Shown: piece by piece, positions 9,542 through 17,304 of the stretch
Numbering within the stretch: the stretch's first letter is position 1
How the letters are laid out: the number at the start of each line of letters is the position of its first letter
Source: Microbacterium sp. 67-17
GTDB taxonomy: Bacteria > Actinomycetota > Actinomycetes > Actinomycetales > Microbacteriaceae
Length of the DNA: 64,000 nt
NCBI RefSeq assembly: GCF_001898325.1
Contig: NZ_MKTR01000017.1
Location: forward strand, 1 to 64,000
Reading direction: 5' to 3'
Notes under the pieces: model-generated
Told to the model about the DNA's origin: nothing
Seen by the model: only the letters and a program-made list of their open reading frames with translations
Databases searched by the model: none
Made by a program: the position numbers and the translations under genes

Positions 9542-9571
9542 CTGAGTAGACTCATTTATGAGGGTACTCAG
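9542..9571. promoter_or_regulatory. 30-bp nested palindrome, probable TetR operator
   Basis: CTGAGTA (9542-9548) is the reverse complement of TACTCAG (9565-9571), and CTCAT (9551-9555) of ATGAG (9558-9562), all about one centre with 2-nt spacers; 24 of 30 positions are symmetric. The left half is itself a smaller palindrome (TGAGTAGACTCA). The element contains a possible -10 box TAGACT (9547-9552) and a GAGGG ribosome site, and ends 2 nt before the TetR start, so binding should block both initiation of transcription and access to the start. Confidence 0.7.
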
Positions 9572-9573
9572 AT

Positions 9574-10230
9574 ATGACTGCGGAACAGAGCCGCCGAGAG
9601 CGCAGCAAGCTGCAGAAGCGTGCGCGCATCTTCACCGCTGCGCGCACGCTGTTCGCCCAGCACGGTTACGCCGCCGTGACCACACAGCAAGTCGCAGAAC
9701 ACGCTGATGTCGCCGCCGGCACGGTGTTCCGCTACGCCGCGACCAAGGCAGAACTGCTCCTGATGGTGTTCAACGCCGACTTCAGAGCCTGCGTCGAACG
9801 CGGCCTCGCCGAGGCCGCCGGTGTCTCACCCCCGACGGCTGCAATCTGGACGGCGCTGGCACCGACGCTCGCCGCCGCCGCCGCTCGCCCCGCCGATACC
9901 GCGGCGTATCAGCGCGAGCTCATCTTCGGCGAGGCCGCAGACCCGCATCGTGCGGAGGGGCTCGCCATCGTCGCGCACCTGGAGGAGGGAATCGCGCGAC
10001 TGCTCGCGGGGGAGCACCCTGGCGATGACGCGCACAGCGCGGCACGCGCAGTGTTCGCCTGCGCGCACGTCGTTCTGGTGCGCGCGAGCACCGGCGGCGA
10101 CCTTTCTGCCGCACAGCTGCAGGTACAGATCGAACAGATCGTCGCCGGTTGGGACCGGCGCACCATCCGCGCGGCCGACATGTCGCGCACGGCCAAGCGG
10201 GCGATCCCCGCTGGAGAGAAGGAATCATGA
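9574..10230 (+). CDS. TetR/AcrR-family transcriptional regulator
   Basis: A 218-residue one-component repressor. Residues about 15-60 are a TetR DNA-binding domain: RARIFTAARTLFAQHGY, then the helix-turn-helix around TTQQVAEHADVAAGTVFRYA (36-55) and KAELL. The rest is a variable, Ala-rich ligand-binding domain with no recognisable ligand motif. Its start is 2 nt after a 30-bp palindrome, so autoregulation is likely. It overlaps the following 3-hydroxyacyl-CoA dehydrogenase by 4 nt, which makes an acyl-CoA or hydroxy acid a plausible effector (inference). The pair sits between aroQ and efp. Confidence 0.9.
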   Translation: MTAEQSRRERSKLQKRARIFTAARTLFAQHGYAAVTTQQVAEHADVAAGTVFRYAATKAELLLMVFNADFRACVERGLAEAAGVSPPTAAIWTALAPTLAAAAARPADTAAYQRELIFGEAADPHRAEGLAIVAHLEEGIARLLAGEHPGDDAHSAARAVFACAHVVLVRASTGGDLSAAQLQVQIEQIVAGWDRRTIRAADMSRTAKRAIPAGEKES

Positions 10231-11081
10231 CCGACATCACCACTGTCGCCGTCCTCGGCACAGGCGTTCTCGGTTCGCAGATCGCGTTCCAGACCGCGTA
10301 CAGCGGATTCGCCGTTACGGCGTATGACATCAGCGACGACGCGCTGGCCGCGGCGCGGGAACGCTTCGCCCGCCTCGCCGCGACCTACCGGGCTGAGGTC
10401 CCCGGCGCTGCCGAAGACGGCAAAGCCGACCTCGCGCTGATGCGCCTGACACTCACAACCGACCTGAGCGTGGCCGCCCAGGCCGACCTCGTGATCGAGG
10501 CCGTTCCCGAGGTGCTTGACCTCAAGCGTGACGTGTACAACAAGCTCGGCAAGCTCGCCCCGGAGAAGACGATCTTCGCAACGAACTCGTCGACGTTGCT
10601 GCCTTCTGACATGGTCGAGTTCACCGGGCGGCCGGATCGCTTCCTCGCGCTGCACTTCGCGAACCGAGTGTGGAAGTTCAATACAGCCGAGGTGATGGGC
10701 ACCACGCATACCGATCCCGCGGTTTTTGCCACCGTGCAGGAGTTCGCGACGGAGATCGGCATGGTGCCGATCGCGATCCACAAGGAAAAGGCCGGCTACG
10801 TTCTAAACAGTCTTCTCGTCCCCCTGCTGAACGCCGGTATGGGCCTCGCCGCCGGCGGGTACGCGTCGGTCGAGGACATCGACAAGACCTGGCGGATCGC
10901 GACCGGCGCCCCCTTGGGCCCGCTGCAGATTCTCGATGTGATCGGACTTACCACGCCGTACAACATCTTGACGCACAGCTCGACGGGCGACGAGAAGCTC
11001 GCTACCTGGCTGAAGGAGACCTACATCGATCAGGGCAAGCTCGGCGTTGCCACGGGCGAGGGCTTCTACAAGTACGCGTGA
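10227..11081 (+). CDS. 3-Hydroxyacyl-CoA dehydrogenase family protein
   Basis: An NAD-dependent L-3-hydroxyacyl-CoA (or 3-hydroxybutyryl-CoA) dehydrogenase-type enzyme of 284 residues. The N-terminal Rossmann domain has GTGVLG at residues 11-16. The catalytic region reads IEAVPEVLDLK, TNSSTLLPS and LALHFANRVWKFNTAEVM, with the conserved His and later Asn in GYVLNSLLVPLLNAG; the C-terminal domain ends VATGEGFYKYA. The start follows GAGAGAAGGA and overlaps the TetR stop. A strong terminator lies 16 bp downstream. Homologues act in fatty acid degradation or butanoyl-CoA metabolism; the exact substrate cannot be read from sequence. The usual Asn-Arg (ANR) replaces the ANP/NPP seen in many family members after the His, so a non-standard substrate is possible. 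Confidence 0.88.
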   Translation: MTDITTVAVLGTGVLGSQIAFQTAYSGFAVTAYDISDDALAAARERFARLAATYRAEVPGAAEDGKADLALMRLTLTTDLSVAAQADLVIEAVPEVLDLKRDVYNKLGKLAPEKTIFATNSSTLLPSDMVEFTGRPDRFLALHFANRVWKFNTAEVMGTTHTDPAVFATVQEFATEIGMVPIAIHKEKAGYVLNSLLVPLLNAGMGLAAGGYASVEDIDKTWRIATGAPLGPLQILDVIGLTTPYNILTHSSTGDEKLATWLKETYIDQGKLGVATGEGFYKYA

Positions 11082-11096
11082 AGCCATCGCGGCAAC

Positions 11097-11127
11097 TGTG
11101 CGGCCGGGCACGTCGCCCGGCCGCACA
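11097..11127 (+). terminator. Terminator after the dehydrogenase gene
   Basis: A perfect 13-bp stem, TGTGCGGCCGGGC at 11097-11109 with its complement at 11115-11127, around a 5-nt loop. It separates the TetR-dehydrogenase unit from efp. Confidence 0.85.
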
Positions 11128-11184
11128 CGACTTCCTCCCGCGTGGGCGGCGGTGGCCCGCCCGTGCTTGCCGCCCATGATCCCG

Positions 11185-11190
11185 TAGAAT
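11185..11190 (+). promoter_or_regulatory. -10 box TAGAAT before efp
   Basis: TAGAAT would start transcription near 11197, giving a leader of about 60 nt to the efp ATG at 11258. It lies just after the preceding terminator. No convincing -35 box is seen. Confidence 0.5.
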
Positions 11191-11257
11191 GATGCGTCGG
11201 GCCTGCCTCGACGAGTTCAGCTGCCCCTCGGAACCCCCAGAACGGAACTGAACACTC

Positions 11258-11818
11258 ATGGCATCCACCGCAGACATCAAGAACGGCGTCGTCCTCAACA
11301 TCGACGGACAGCTCTGGAGCGTCGTGGAGTTCCAGCACGTCAAGCCCGGTAAGGGCGGCGCGTTCGTGCGCACCAAGCTCAAGAACGTGATGACCGGCAA
11401 GGTCGTCGACAAGACGTTCAACGCCGGCGCCAAGGTCGAGACCGAGAACGTCGACCGCCGCGACTTCACCTACCTCTACAACGACGGTGACGGCTTCGTG
11501 TTCATGGACGTTGCCGACTACGACCAGATCACGGTCGGCGCCGCGACGGTCGGAGACGCCGCGAACTTCCTCCTGGAGAACCAGCAGGTGCAGATCGCGC
11601 TCAACAACGGCAACCCGCTCTACATCGAGCTGCCGGCATCCGTCGTGCTCGAGATCACCTACACCGAGCCGGGCCTGCAGGGCGACCGCTCGTCGGCCGG
11701 TACCAAGCCCGCAACCGTCGAGACCGGCTACGAGATCCAGGTGCCGCTGTTCCTCGAGACCGGCACCAAGGTCAAGGTCGACACCCGCACGGGTGACTAC
11801 CTCGGCCGGGTCAACTGA
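11258..11818 (+). CDS. efp: Translation elongation factor P
   Basis: Binds between the P and E sites of the ribosome and rescues polyproline stalling. It has 186 residues with the three-OB-domain layout. The tip loop of domain I is KPGKGGAF with the functional lysine at K32. Known actinobacterial EF-Ps are thought to work without lysine modification and usually have PGKGP at this loop (from memory); here the last position is Gly. The ending YLGRVN and the [11 protein letters not shown] segment are family-typical. It is followed 3 nt later by nusB, the conserved actinobacterial order. Confidence 0.97.
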   Translation: MASTADIKNGVVLNIDGQLWSVVEFQHVKPGKGGAFVRTKLKNVMTGKVVDKTFNAGAKVETENVDRRDFTYLYNDGDGFVFMDVADYDQITVGAATVGDAANFLLENQQVQIALNNGNPLYIELPASVVLEITYTEPGLQGDRSSAGTKPATVETGYEIQVPLFLETGTKVKVDTRTGDYLGRVN

Positions 11819-11821
11819 CGC

Positions 11822-12256
11822 GTGAGCGCACGCACCAAGGCGCGCAAGCGCGCCCTCGACATCCTCTTTCAGGCAGATGTCCGCGGTGAGGATGTCGCGC
11901 TGACGCTCGCCGCCGAGGCCCGTCGCGCCGCATCTGAGCCGGCGCGCGAAGCTTCGTGGCTGTACGCCCGCGAGATCGTCGATGGCGTGATCGACAACGC
12001 GCCGGCCATCGACGAGGCCATCACCGCTGCGGCGAAGGGCTGGACTCTTGCCCGGATGCCCGCCGTGGACCGCGCGCTGCTGCGGATCGGCACCTGGGAG
12101 ATCGTGTACAACGACGGCGTCCCTGCCGCTGTAGCGATCGATGAAGCAGTCGAGCTTGCGAAGGAATTCTCGACCGACGACTCCGGAGCCTTCGTGCACG
12201 GCGTGCTCGGCCGGGTAGCGCGCGGGGGCGAAACTCCCGCCGAGAAGGTCAACTGA
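11822..12256 (+). CDS. nusB: Transcription antitermination factor NusB
   Basis: Binds boxA RNA with NusE (S10) in rRNA antitermination. The 144-residue all-helical protein begins ARTKARKRALDILFQAD, which is the family N terminus, and ends with the DDSGAFVHGVLGR motif. The GTG start lies 3 nt after efp, so the two are co-transcribed. A 24-bp perfect palindrome follows 27 bp downstream. Confidence 0.96.
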   Translation: MSARTKARKRALDILFQADVRGEDVALTLAAEARRAASEPAREASWLYAREIVDGVIDNAPAIDEAITAAAKGWTLARMPAVDRALLRIGTWEIVYNDGVPAAVAIDEAVELAKEFSTDDSGAFVHGVLGRVARGGETPAEKVN

Positions 12257-12283
12257 CCTCGCCGCATTTGCACGGCGTGAACC

Positions 12284-12307
12284 GGCGGCTGCTGCGCAGC
12301 AGCCGCC
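12284..12307. terminator. 24-bp perfect palindrome after nusB, directly abutting the next -10 box
   Basis: GGCGGCTGCTG (12284-12294) and CAGCAGCCGCC (12297-12307) are perfect reverse complements with a CG centre. As RNA it would form a 10-bp hairpin with a 4-nt loop, able to end the efp-nusB transcript. As DNA it occupies the -35 region of the following promoter and could also serve as an operator. Confidence 0.6.
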
Positions 12308-12313
12308 TACACT
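12308..12313 (+). promoter_or_regulatory. -10 box TACACT before the MBL-Rieske gene
   Basis: TACACT directly follows the 24-bp palindrome and would give a short leader with the ribosome site GGGAGAGGAG before the ATG at 12335. Confidence 0.55.
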
Positions 12314-12334
12314 CGTCTCGGGAGAGGAGCGACC

Positions 12335-13900
12335 ATGCGCATCACCGGACTCGGACATGCCGGCATGTTCATCGAGACCGCCGGGGGCTCGATCCTGTGC
12401 GACCCGGTCATCGGGCCGTCATTTTTCGGATCGTGGTTTCCCTTCCCTGACAACCGGGGCTTGGAGTGGGAGCGGTTCGGCGCAGCCGACTTCCTCTACA
12501 TCTCACACCGGCATCGGGATCATTTCGATCCACGGATGCTCCACCGCTATGTCCGCCGCGACATCCCGGTGCTCTTGCCGGAGTATCCGACCGACGACCT
12601 CGAGCGCGACCTGATCGACCTCGGTTACACGAACATCATCCGCACGGAGGCCGGTGTCCCGCTGACGTTCGGCGACATGACGCTCATGATCACCCCGCTG
12701 CGCGCCCCCTCCGATGGCCCGATCGGGGATTCATCGCTGTCGGTGGATGACGGCACTGCCAGCATCCTCAACCAGAACGACTCGCATCCGCTGGACCTCG
12801 AGAAGCTCCTCTCGTTCGGCAAGCCTGACGCCTATTTCACGCAGGTCTCCGGTGCGATCTGGTGGCCCATGGTCTACGACCTCCCGCAGGATTCCAAGCA
12901 GCACTTCGCGCAGCTCAAGCGCGAGGCGCAGAACAAGCGCGCCATGTACTACATCGACAAGGTGGACGCGGCGCACGTGTTCCCCATGGCGGGGCCCCCG
13001 ATGTTCCTGCGTGAGGAACTGTTTCGCTACAACGGCACGGGCCTGGAGAACGACTCGATCTTCACCGATCAGGCTGAGTTCCTGGAGCACCTGCGCGCGC
13101 AGCGGCCCGACAAGGTCGGCCACCTGTTCGTTCCTGGCACACAGGTCGACATCATCGGCTCCGATGTCACGATCACGCAGACCCTCTATACGGATGCCGA
13201 GATCGAGCGCATCTTCCACGACAAATGGACCTACCTCGCCGAGCAGCGCGACAGTCGGCAAGACGAGGTCCGCGCCGAGGAGTCGCGGCGTGCGGCAGTA
13301 CTCCCGCCTGCGGAGATGCTCGCGGCGATCAAGGAGTGGTGGGAGCCGCTGCTGCGGCGCGCACGCACCATCCGAGACGGCGTGGGCGGCAACGTGCGGT
13401 TCCGCATCGGCGAACTCGATATGGTCGTCGACTTCCCGAAGGCAAAGGTGCGCGAGTACGCGGGGGAGGAGTGCATCTACTGGTACACGATCCCCGCTGA
13501 CCTCGTCTCGACCAACATCGCCGACCATGAGATCGACTGGTCGAACTCGATCTTCCTGTCGATGCAATTCTCGGTGGGACGCAGCGGCAAATTCAACGAG
13601 TTCCTCACCACGTTCCTGAAGTGTCTCTCGCGCGATCGAATCGAGTACGTGGAGAACTGGTATGCCGAGCAGTCGGACCAGACAGAAGATGTGCAGCTCG
13701 AGGACTGGGTCCTCCAGCGACGCTGCCCGCACCTGCGGGCCGACCTTACTAAGACCGGCAAGATCGAGGACGGCGTGCTGACCTGCTCGCTGCACGACTG
13801 GAAGTGGGACCTTGGCAGCGGCAAGTGTCTGACGACGACGGGGCATCCCATCCGGTCGCAGCGGATCACCGAGACGGCTGACGCGCCTGCCACTGCCTGA
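12335..13900 (+). CDS. Metallo-beta-lactamase-fold protein with C-terminal Rieske [2Fe-2S] domain
   Basis: A 521-residue two-domain protein. The N-terminal part is an UlaG-like metallo-beta-lactamase fold with H58-R-H60-R-D62-H63 as the dinuclear metal motif and [15 protein letters not shown] as the first strands. The C terminus carries a complete Rieske motif: C464-x-H466, 17 residues, C484-x2-H487 (CPH and CSLHDW). It therefore probably joins a hydrolase-like metal site to an electron-transfer cluster. CMP-N-acetylneuraminate hydroxylase also combines a Rieske domain with an MBL fold, but with the Rieske domain first. Homologues are widespread in Actinobacteria with unknown substrate. It is monocistronic between nusB and pyrR. 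Confidence 0.88.
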   Translation: MRITGLGHAGMFIETAGGSILCDPVIGPSFFGSWFPFPDNRGLEWERFGAADFLYISHRHRDHFDPRMLHRYVRRDIPVLLPEYPTDDLERDLIDLGYTNIIRTEAGVPLTFGDMTLMITPLRAPSDGPIGDSSLSVDDGTASILNQNDSHPLDLEKLLSFGKPDAYFTQVSGAIWWPMVYDLPQDSKQHFAQLKREAQNKRAMYYIDKVDAAHVFPMAGPPMFLREELFRYNGTGLENDSIFTDQAEFLEHLRAQRPDKVGHLFVPGTQVDIIGSDVTITQTLYTDAEIERIFHDKWTYLAEQRDSRQDEVRAEESRRAAVLPPAEMLAAIKEWWEPLLRRARTIRDGVGGNVRFRIGELDMVVDFPKAKVREYAGEECIYWYTIPADLVSTNIADHEIDWSNSIFLSMQFSVGRSGKFNEFLTTFLKCLSRDRIEYVENWYAEQSDQTEDVQLEDWVLQRRCPHLRADLTKTGKIEDGVLTCSLHDWKWDLGSGKCLTTTGHPIRSQRITETADAPATA

Positions 13901-13913
13901 CGAGCGCTTCCGG

Positions 13914-13919
13914 TAGGCT
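13914..13919 (+). promoter_or_regulatory. -10 box TAGGCT of the pyr operon
   Basis: TAGGCT would start transcription near 13926, giving a leader of about 46 nt that contains the PyrR-binding hairpin and the ribosome site of pyrR. Confidence 0.6.
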
Positions 13920-13941
13920 CGAAGCACAGCAACCTTTAACA

Positions 13942-13957
13942 CCGTCCTGTGAGGCGG
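13942..13957 (+). promoter_or_regulatory. PyrR-binding hairpin in the pyr leader RNA
   Basis: The sequence GTCCTGTGAGGC (13944-13955) matches the PyrR recognition loop UCCNGNGAGG known from Bacillus and from mycobacterial pyr leaders. Flanking CCG (13942-13944) and CGG (13955-13957) close a small stem. It lies only 3 nt before the AGGGAG ribosome site (13961-13966), and there is no terminator hairpin between it and the ATG. UMP-bound PyrR therefore probably blocks translation initiation rather than causing transcription attenuation. Confidence 0.75.
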
Positions 13958-13971
13958 AGAAGGGAGCGACG

Positions 13972-14502
13972 ATGAGCACCCGCGCAGTCATGCAGGATGC
14001 CGACATCTCACGCGCTCTGACGAGAATCTCTCACGAGATCATCGAATCCAATCGCGGCGCGGGCGAGCTCGTCCTCCTCGGCATCCCGACCCGTGGGGTC
14101 CCACTGGCAGAGCGCATCGCTGCGCTCATCGGCGACTTCACCGGCCAGACGGTGCCCGTCGGCTCGATCGACGTCACGATGTACCGCGACGACCTGCACC
14201 GCAATCCGACGCGGACTCCCCACCCGACGCGCATCCCGGACTCAGGCATCGACGGGAAGACCGTTGTCCTGGTCGACGACGTGCTCTTTTCAGGGCGCAG
14301 CATCCGGGCAGCCCTCGATGCCCTCCAAGACATCGGCAGACCCGCCGCCGTGCGCCTCGCGATCCTCGTCGACCGCGGACACCGCGAGTTGCCGATCCGC
14401 CCCGACTTCGTCGGCAAGAACCTTCCCAGCTCGCGCTCGGAGCACGTCGCCGTGCGCCTGCGGGAGATTGATGGTGAAGACGAGGTGAGCATCCGATCAT
14501 GA
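13972..14502 (+). CDS. pyrR: Bifunctional pyr operon regulator / uracil phosphoribosyltransferase
   Basis: An RNA-binding regulator that represses the pyr operon when UMP is high and may also have UPRTase activity. It has 176 residues with the PRPP-binding loop [13 protein letters not shown] at about residues 97-109 and the [15 protein letters not shown] segment. It is the first gene of pyrR-pyrB-pyrC-x-carA-carB-pyrF, preceded by its own RNA target. It overlaps pyrB by 4 nt. Confidence 0.97.
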   Translation: MSTRAVMQDADISRALTRISHEIIESNRGAGELVLLGIPTRGVPLAERIAALIGDFTGQTVPVGSIDVTMYRDDLHRNPTRTPHPTRIPDSGIDGKTVVLVDDVLFSGRSIRAALDALQDIGRPAAVRLAILVDRGHRELPIRPDFVGKNLPSSRSEHVAVRLREIDGEDEVSIRS

Positions 14503-15479
14503 GGAACCTGCTCGATACCGCCACCCTGAGCCGGGCCGACGCGCTGCGGATCCTGGACACCGCGGAGGATATGTCAGACACGCAGCGCCGGGAGATCAAG
14601 AAGCTTCCGACCCTGCGCGGCAAGACCGTCGTCAACCTGTTCTTCGAGGACTCGACCCGCACGCGCATTTCCTTCGAGGCAGCAGCCAAGCGCCTCTCCG
14701 CTGATGTCATCAACTTCGCCGCGAAAGGCTCGTCTGTCTCCAAGGGCGAGTCTCTTCAGGACACTGCGCAGACGCTCCAGGCAATGGGCGCGGATGCCGT
14801 CGTCATCCGACACGGCGCATCAGGCGCGCCCCACACCCTTGCCACGAGCGGCTGGATCAGTGCGGGAGTTGTAAACGCCGGTGACGGCACGCACGAGCAC
14901 CCCACCCAGGCCCTGCTTGACGCCTTCACAATGCGCAAGCGTCTGTACGGAGATGACAGCCGGGGACGGGATCTCACCGGCACCCGGGTCGCAATCGTCG
15001 GCGACGTTCTCCACTCCCGCGTTGCGCGCTCGAACATGTGGCTGCTGCACACGCTGGGAGCGCACGTCACCCTTGTCGCCCCTCCGACGCTCGTGCCGCA
15101 GGATGTTTCGGCCTGGCCTGCCGACGTCGTCTACGACCTCGATGAAGCAATCGCCGCCGCACCCGACGTCCTGATGCTGCTGCGCATCCAGCTGGAGCGC
15201 ATGAACGCCGCGTACTTCCCGAGCGAGCGAGAGTACGCGCGCAGATGGGGGTTTGATGCTCGGCGGCTCGCAGCCCTGGGCGCCGATAGCATTGTGATGC
15301 ACCCGGGCCCGATGAATCGCGGACTCGAAATCTCAGCCGAAGCGGCCGATTCGGCTCAATCGACGGTCCTGGAACAGGTAGCCAATGGCGTGTCGGTGAG
15401 GATGGCGGTGCTCTACCTGCTGCTGGCGGGTTCGACGACAACACCAGCGACGACATCGACAGGTGAGGAACGAGCATGA
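14499..15479 (+). CDS. pyrB: Aspartate carbamoyltransferase catalytic subunit
   Basis: Forms N-carbamoyl-aspartate from carbamoyl phosphate and aspartate. It has 326 residues. The carbamoyl-phosphate motif is [13 protein letters not shown], followed by [17 protein letters not shown] and the aspartate-binding [10 protein letters not shown] near the C terminus. No regulatory pyrI subunit is encoded, as in other Gram-positives. Start and stop overlap pyrR and pyrC by 4 nt each. Confidence 0.97.
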   Translation: MRNLLDTATLSRADALRILDTAEDMSDTQRREIKKLPTLRGKTVVNLFFEDSTRTRISFEAAAKRLSADVINFAAKGSSVSKGESLQDTAQTLQAMGADAVVIRHGASGAPHTLATSGWISAGVVNAGDGTHEHPTQALLDAFTMRKRLYGDDSRGRDLTGTRVAIVGDVLHSRVARSNMWLLHTLGAHVTLVAPPTLVPQDVSAWPADVVYDLDEAIAAAPDVLMLLRIQLERMNAAYFPSEREYARRWGFDARRLAALGADSIVMHPGPMNRGLEISAEAADSAQSTVLEQVANGVSVRMAVLYLLLAGSTTTPATTSTGEERA

Positions 15480-16786
15480 ACGAGGTCCTCCTGGTCCGCG
15501 GGGTCGAACTCGTAGACGGCAGCCGCACGGATCTGATCGTTCACGACGGAATGATCGTGGAGACAGGCGCCGGGCTCGACAAGCCCGGAGCTCGCGTCAT
15601 CGACGCGTCAGGGCTCATCGCGCTTCCTGGGCTCGTCGACCTGCACGTCCATTTCCGCGAGCCCGGGTTCGAGGCATCTGAGACGATCCTGACGGGCTCT
15701 CGGGCGGCAGCCGCTGGCGGATTCACCACCGTCTTCACGATGCCGAACACCTCCCCGGTGGCCGACACCGCCGGCGTGGTGGAGCAGGAACTCGCCCTCG
15801 GAGAGGCCGCTGGCTACGTGACCGTGCAGCCCATCGGTGCTGTCACCGTAGGGCAGAAGGGCGAGCGTCTCGCCGAGCTCGGGGCAATGGCGGCCTCCCG
15901 GGCCCGGGTCCGTGTGTTCAGCGACGACGGGTTCTGCGTCTGGGACCCCGTCATCATGCGCCGCGCCCTCGAGTACGTGAAGGCTTTCGGTGGCGTGATC
16001 GCTCAGCACGCACAGGATCCGCGGCTCACCGAAGGGGCGCAGATGAACGAGGGTGTCGTGTCGGCCGAGCTCGGCCTCGCGGGATGGCCAGCTGTCGCCG
16101 AGGAGGCCATCATCGCGCGTGATGTGCTGCTCGCAGAGCACGTCGGGTCGCGCCTGCACGTCTGTCACCTCTCGACGGCGGGGTCGGTCGACATCATCCG
16201 CTGGGCCAAGAAGCGCGGAATCGACGTGACTGCCGAGGTGACGCCCCACCACCTGCTGCTCACCGAGGACCGGGTCCGCGGGTATGACGCCCGATTCAAG
16301 GTCAACCCGCCGCTTCGCACCACCGAAGACGTCGAAGCCGTGCGGGAGGGTCTCGCCGACGGCACGATCGACATCGTTGCCACCGACCATGCGCCGCATC
16401 CGAGCGAGACCAAGGCGTGCGAGTGGCAGGCTGCATCTCACGGAATGGTCGGCCTTGAGAGCGCGCTCCGCATCGTGCACAGCACCATGGTGGAGACCGG
16501 TCGCATGACCTGGAGCGATGTGGCGCGCACGATGGCGGCAGCGCCGGCGCGGATCGGGAGCCTCAGCGGGCACGGAACCCCCGTGGCCGCTGGTAACCCG
16601 GCGTCGTTCACGCTCTACGACCCGGCTCCGACCCGCACGTTCTCGGTCGATGACCTTCGAGGACGTAGCCGAAACTCGCCCTACCTCGGGGAAGAACTAC
16701 CCGGCGAAATCCGGTGGACGATCAATCGCGGCACCGTGACTGTCGCAGACGGGGCGCTTCTCGAGACGCCAGGAGTCCTGTCATGA
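15476..16786 (+). CDS. pyrC: Dihydroorotase
   Basis: Cyclises carbamoyl-aspartate to dihydroorotate. The 436-residue amidohydrolase is of the class I type: metal motif [10 protein letters not shown], then [20 protein letters not shown], the later metal histidine in [10 protein letters not shown] and the catalytic aspartate in VATDHAPH. It is the third gene of the operon. Dihydroorotate dehydrogenase (pyrD) and orotate phosphoribosyltransferase (pyrE) are not in the window. Confidence 0.97.
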   Translation: MNEVLLVRGVELVDGSRTDLIVHDGMIVETGAGLDKPGARVIDASGLIALPGLVDLHVHFREPGFEASETILTGSRAAAAGGFTTVFTMPNTSPVADTAGVVEQELALGEAAGYVTVQPIGAVTVGQKGERLAELGAMAASRARVRVFSDDGFCVWDPVIMRRALEYVKAFGGVIAQHAQDPRLTEGAQMNEGVVSAELGLAGWPAVAEEAIIARDVLLAEHVGSRLHVCHLSTAGSVDIIRWAKKRGIDVTAEVTPHHLLLTEDRVRGYDARFKVNPPLRTTEDVEAVREGLADGTIDIVATDHAPHPSETKACEWQAASHGMVGLESALRIVHSTMVETGRMTWSDVARTMAAAPARIGSLSGHGTPVAAGNPASFTLYDPAPTRTFSVDDLRGRSRNSPYLGEELPGEIRWTINRGTVTVADGALLETPGVLS

Positions 16787-17304
16787 CCCGTGAGGCCGCC
16801 GTCCTGGTGATGGTCGCCGTGGCCGTCGTGCTGCTGGGGCTCGCCGCCTGGGGCTGGGTGCGTCGTGCCCGCCGTGATCGGACGCCCCTCATCCAGCCAG
16901 CCGAGTTGAACGATGCCGACGTACTCCGCGAGACGATCGACGCGCTCTACGTCGCGACCACGGTCCATGACGCTCCGCTCGAACGGATCGCGGCGCCGGG
17001 CCTCGGCTATCGATCACCGGCGACTGTCACCGTGACGGATTCCGCTGTCGCGCTGGACCTGACCAACCAGCCGCGCATCACCATCGGGGCCGACCGGATC
17101 AGCGCCGTAACCCAGGCAACCCTCACGATCGATCGTGTCGTCGAGAAGGACGGCCTCGTCCGTCTGAGCTGGCTCGCCGACACGGGTGTGGTCGTCGACA
17201 CGTATCTGCGCCCTCGGGAGACGTCGGCCCGGCACCTGGCCGACGTTCTCGCGCCCCTGGCCACTGCACCTGACCCCTCCACCGCAACCGGAGATTCCGA
17301 ATGA
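16783..17304 (+). CDS. Small single-span membrane protein within the pyr operon, function unknown
   Basis: A 173-residue protein with one N-terminal transmembrane helix at about 6-22 ([21 protein letters not shown]), a basic RRARRDR stop-transfer and a predicted cytosolic beta-rich domain rich in Thr and Val, resembling a bacterial PH-like fold. It overlaps pyrC and carA by 4 nt each. A membrane protein in this slot (Rv1382 in M. tuberculosis, from memory) is conserved in Actinobacteria, so a role tied to pyrimidine synthesis or membrane placement of the pathway is possible but unproven. The ATG at 16783 was chosen for the overlap and because the helix follows at once. Confidence 0.85.
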   Translation: MTREAAVLVMVAVAVVLLGLAAWGWVRRARRDRTPLIQPAELNDADVLRETIDALYVATTVHDAPLERIAAPGLGYRSPATVTVTDSAVALDLTNQPRITIGADRISAVTQATLTIDRVVEKDGLVRLSWLADTGVVVDTYLRPRETSARHLADVLAPLATAPDPSTATGDSE

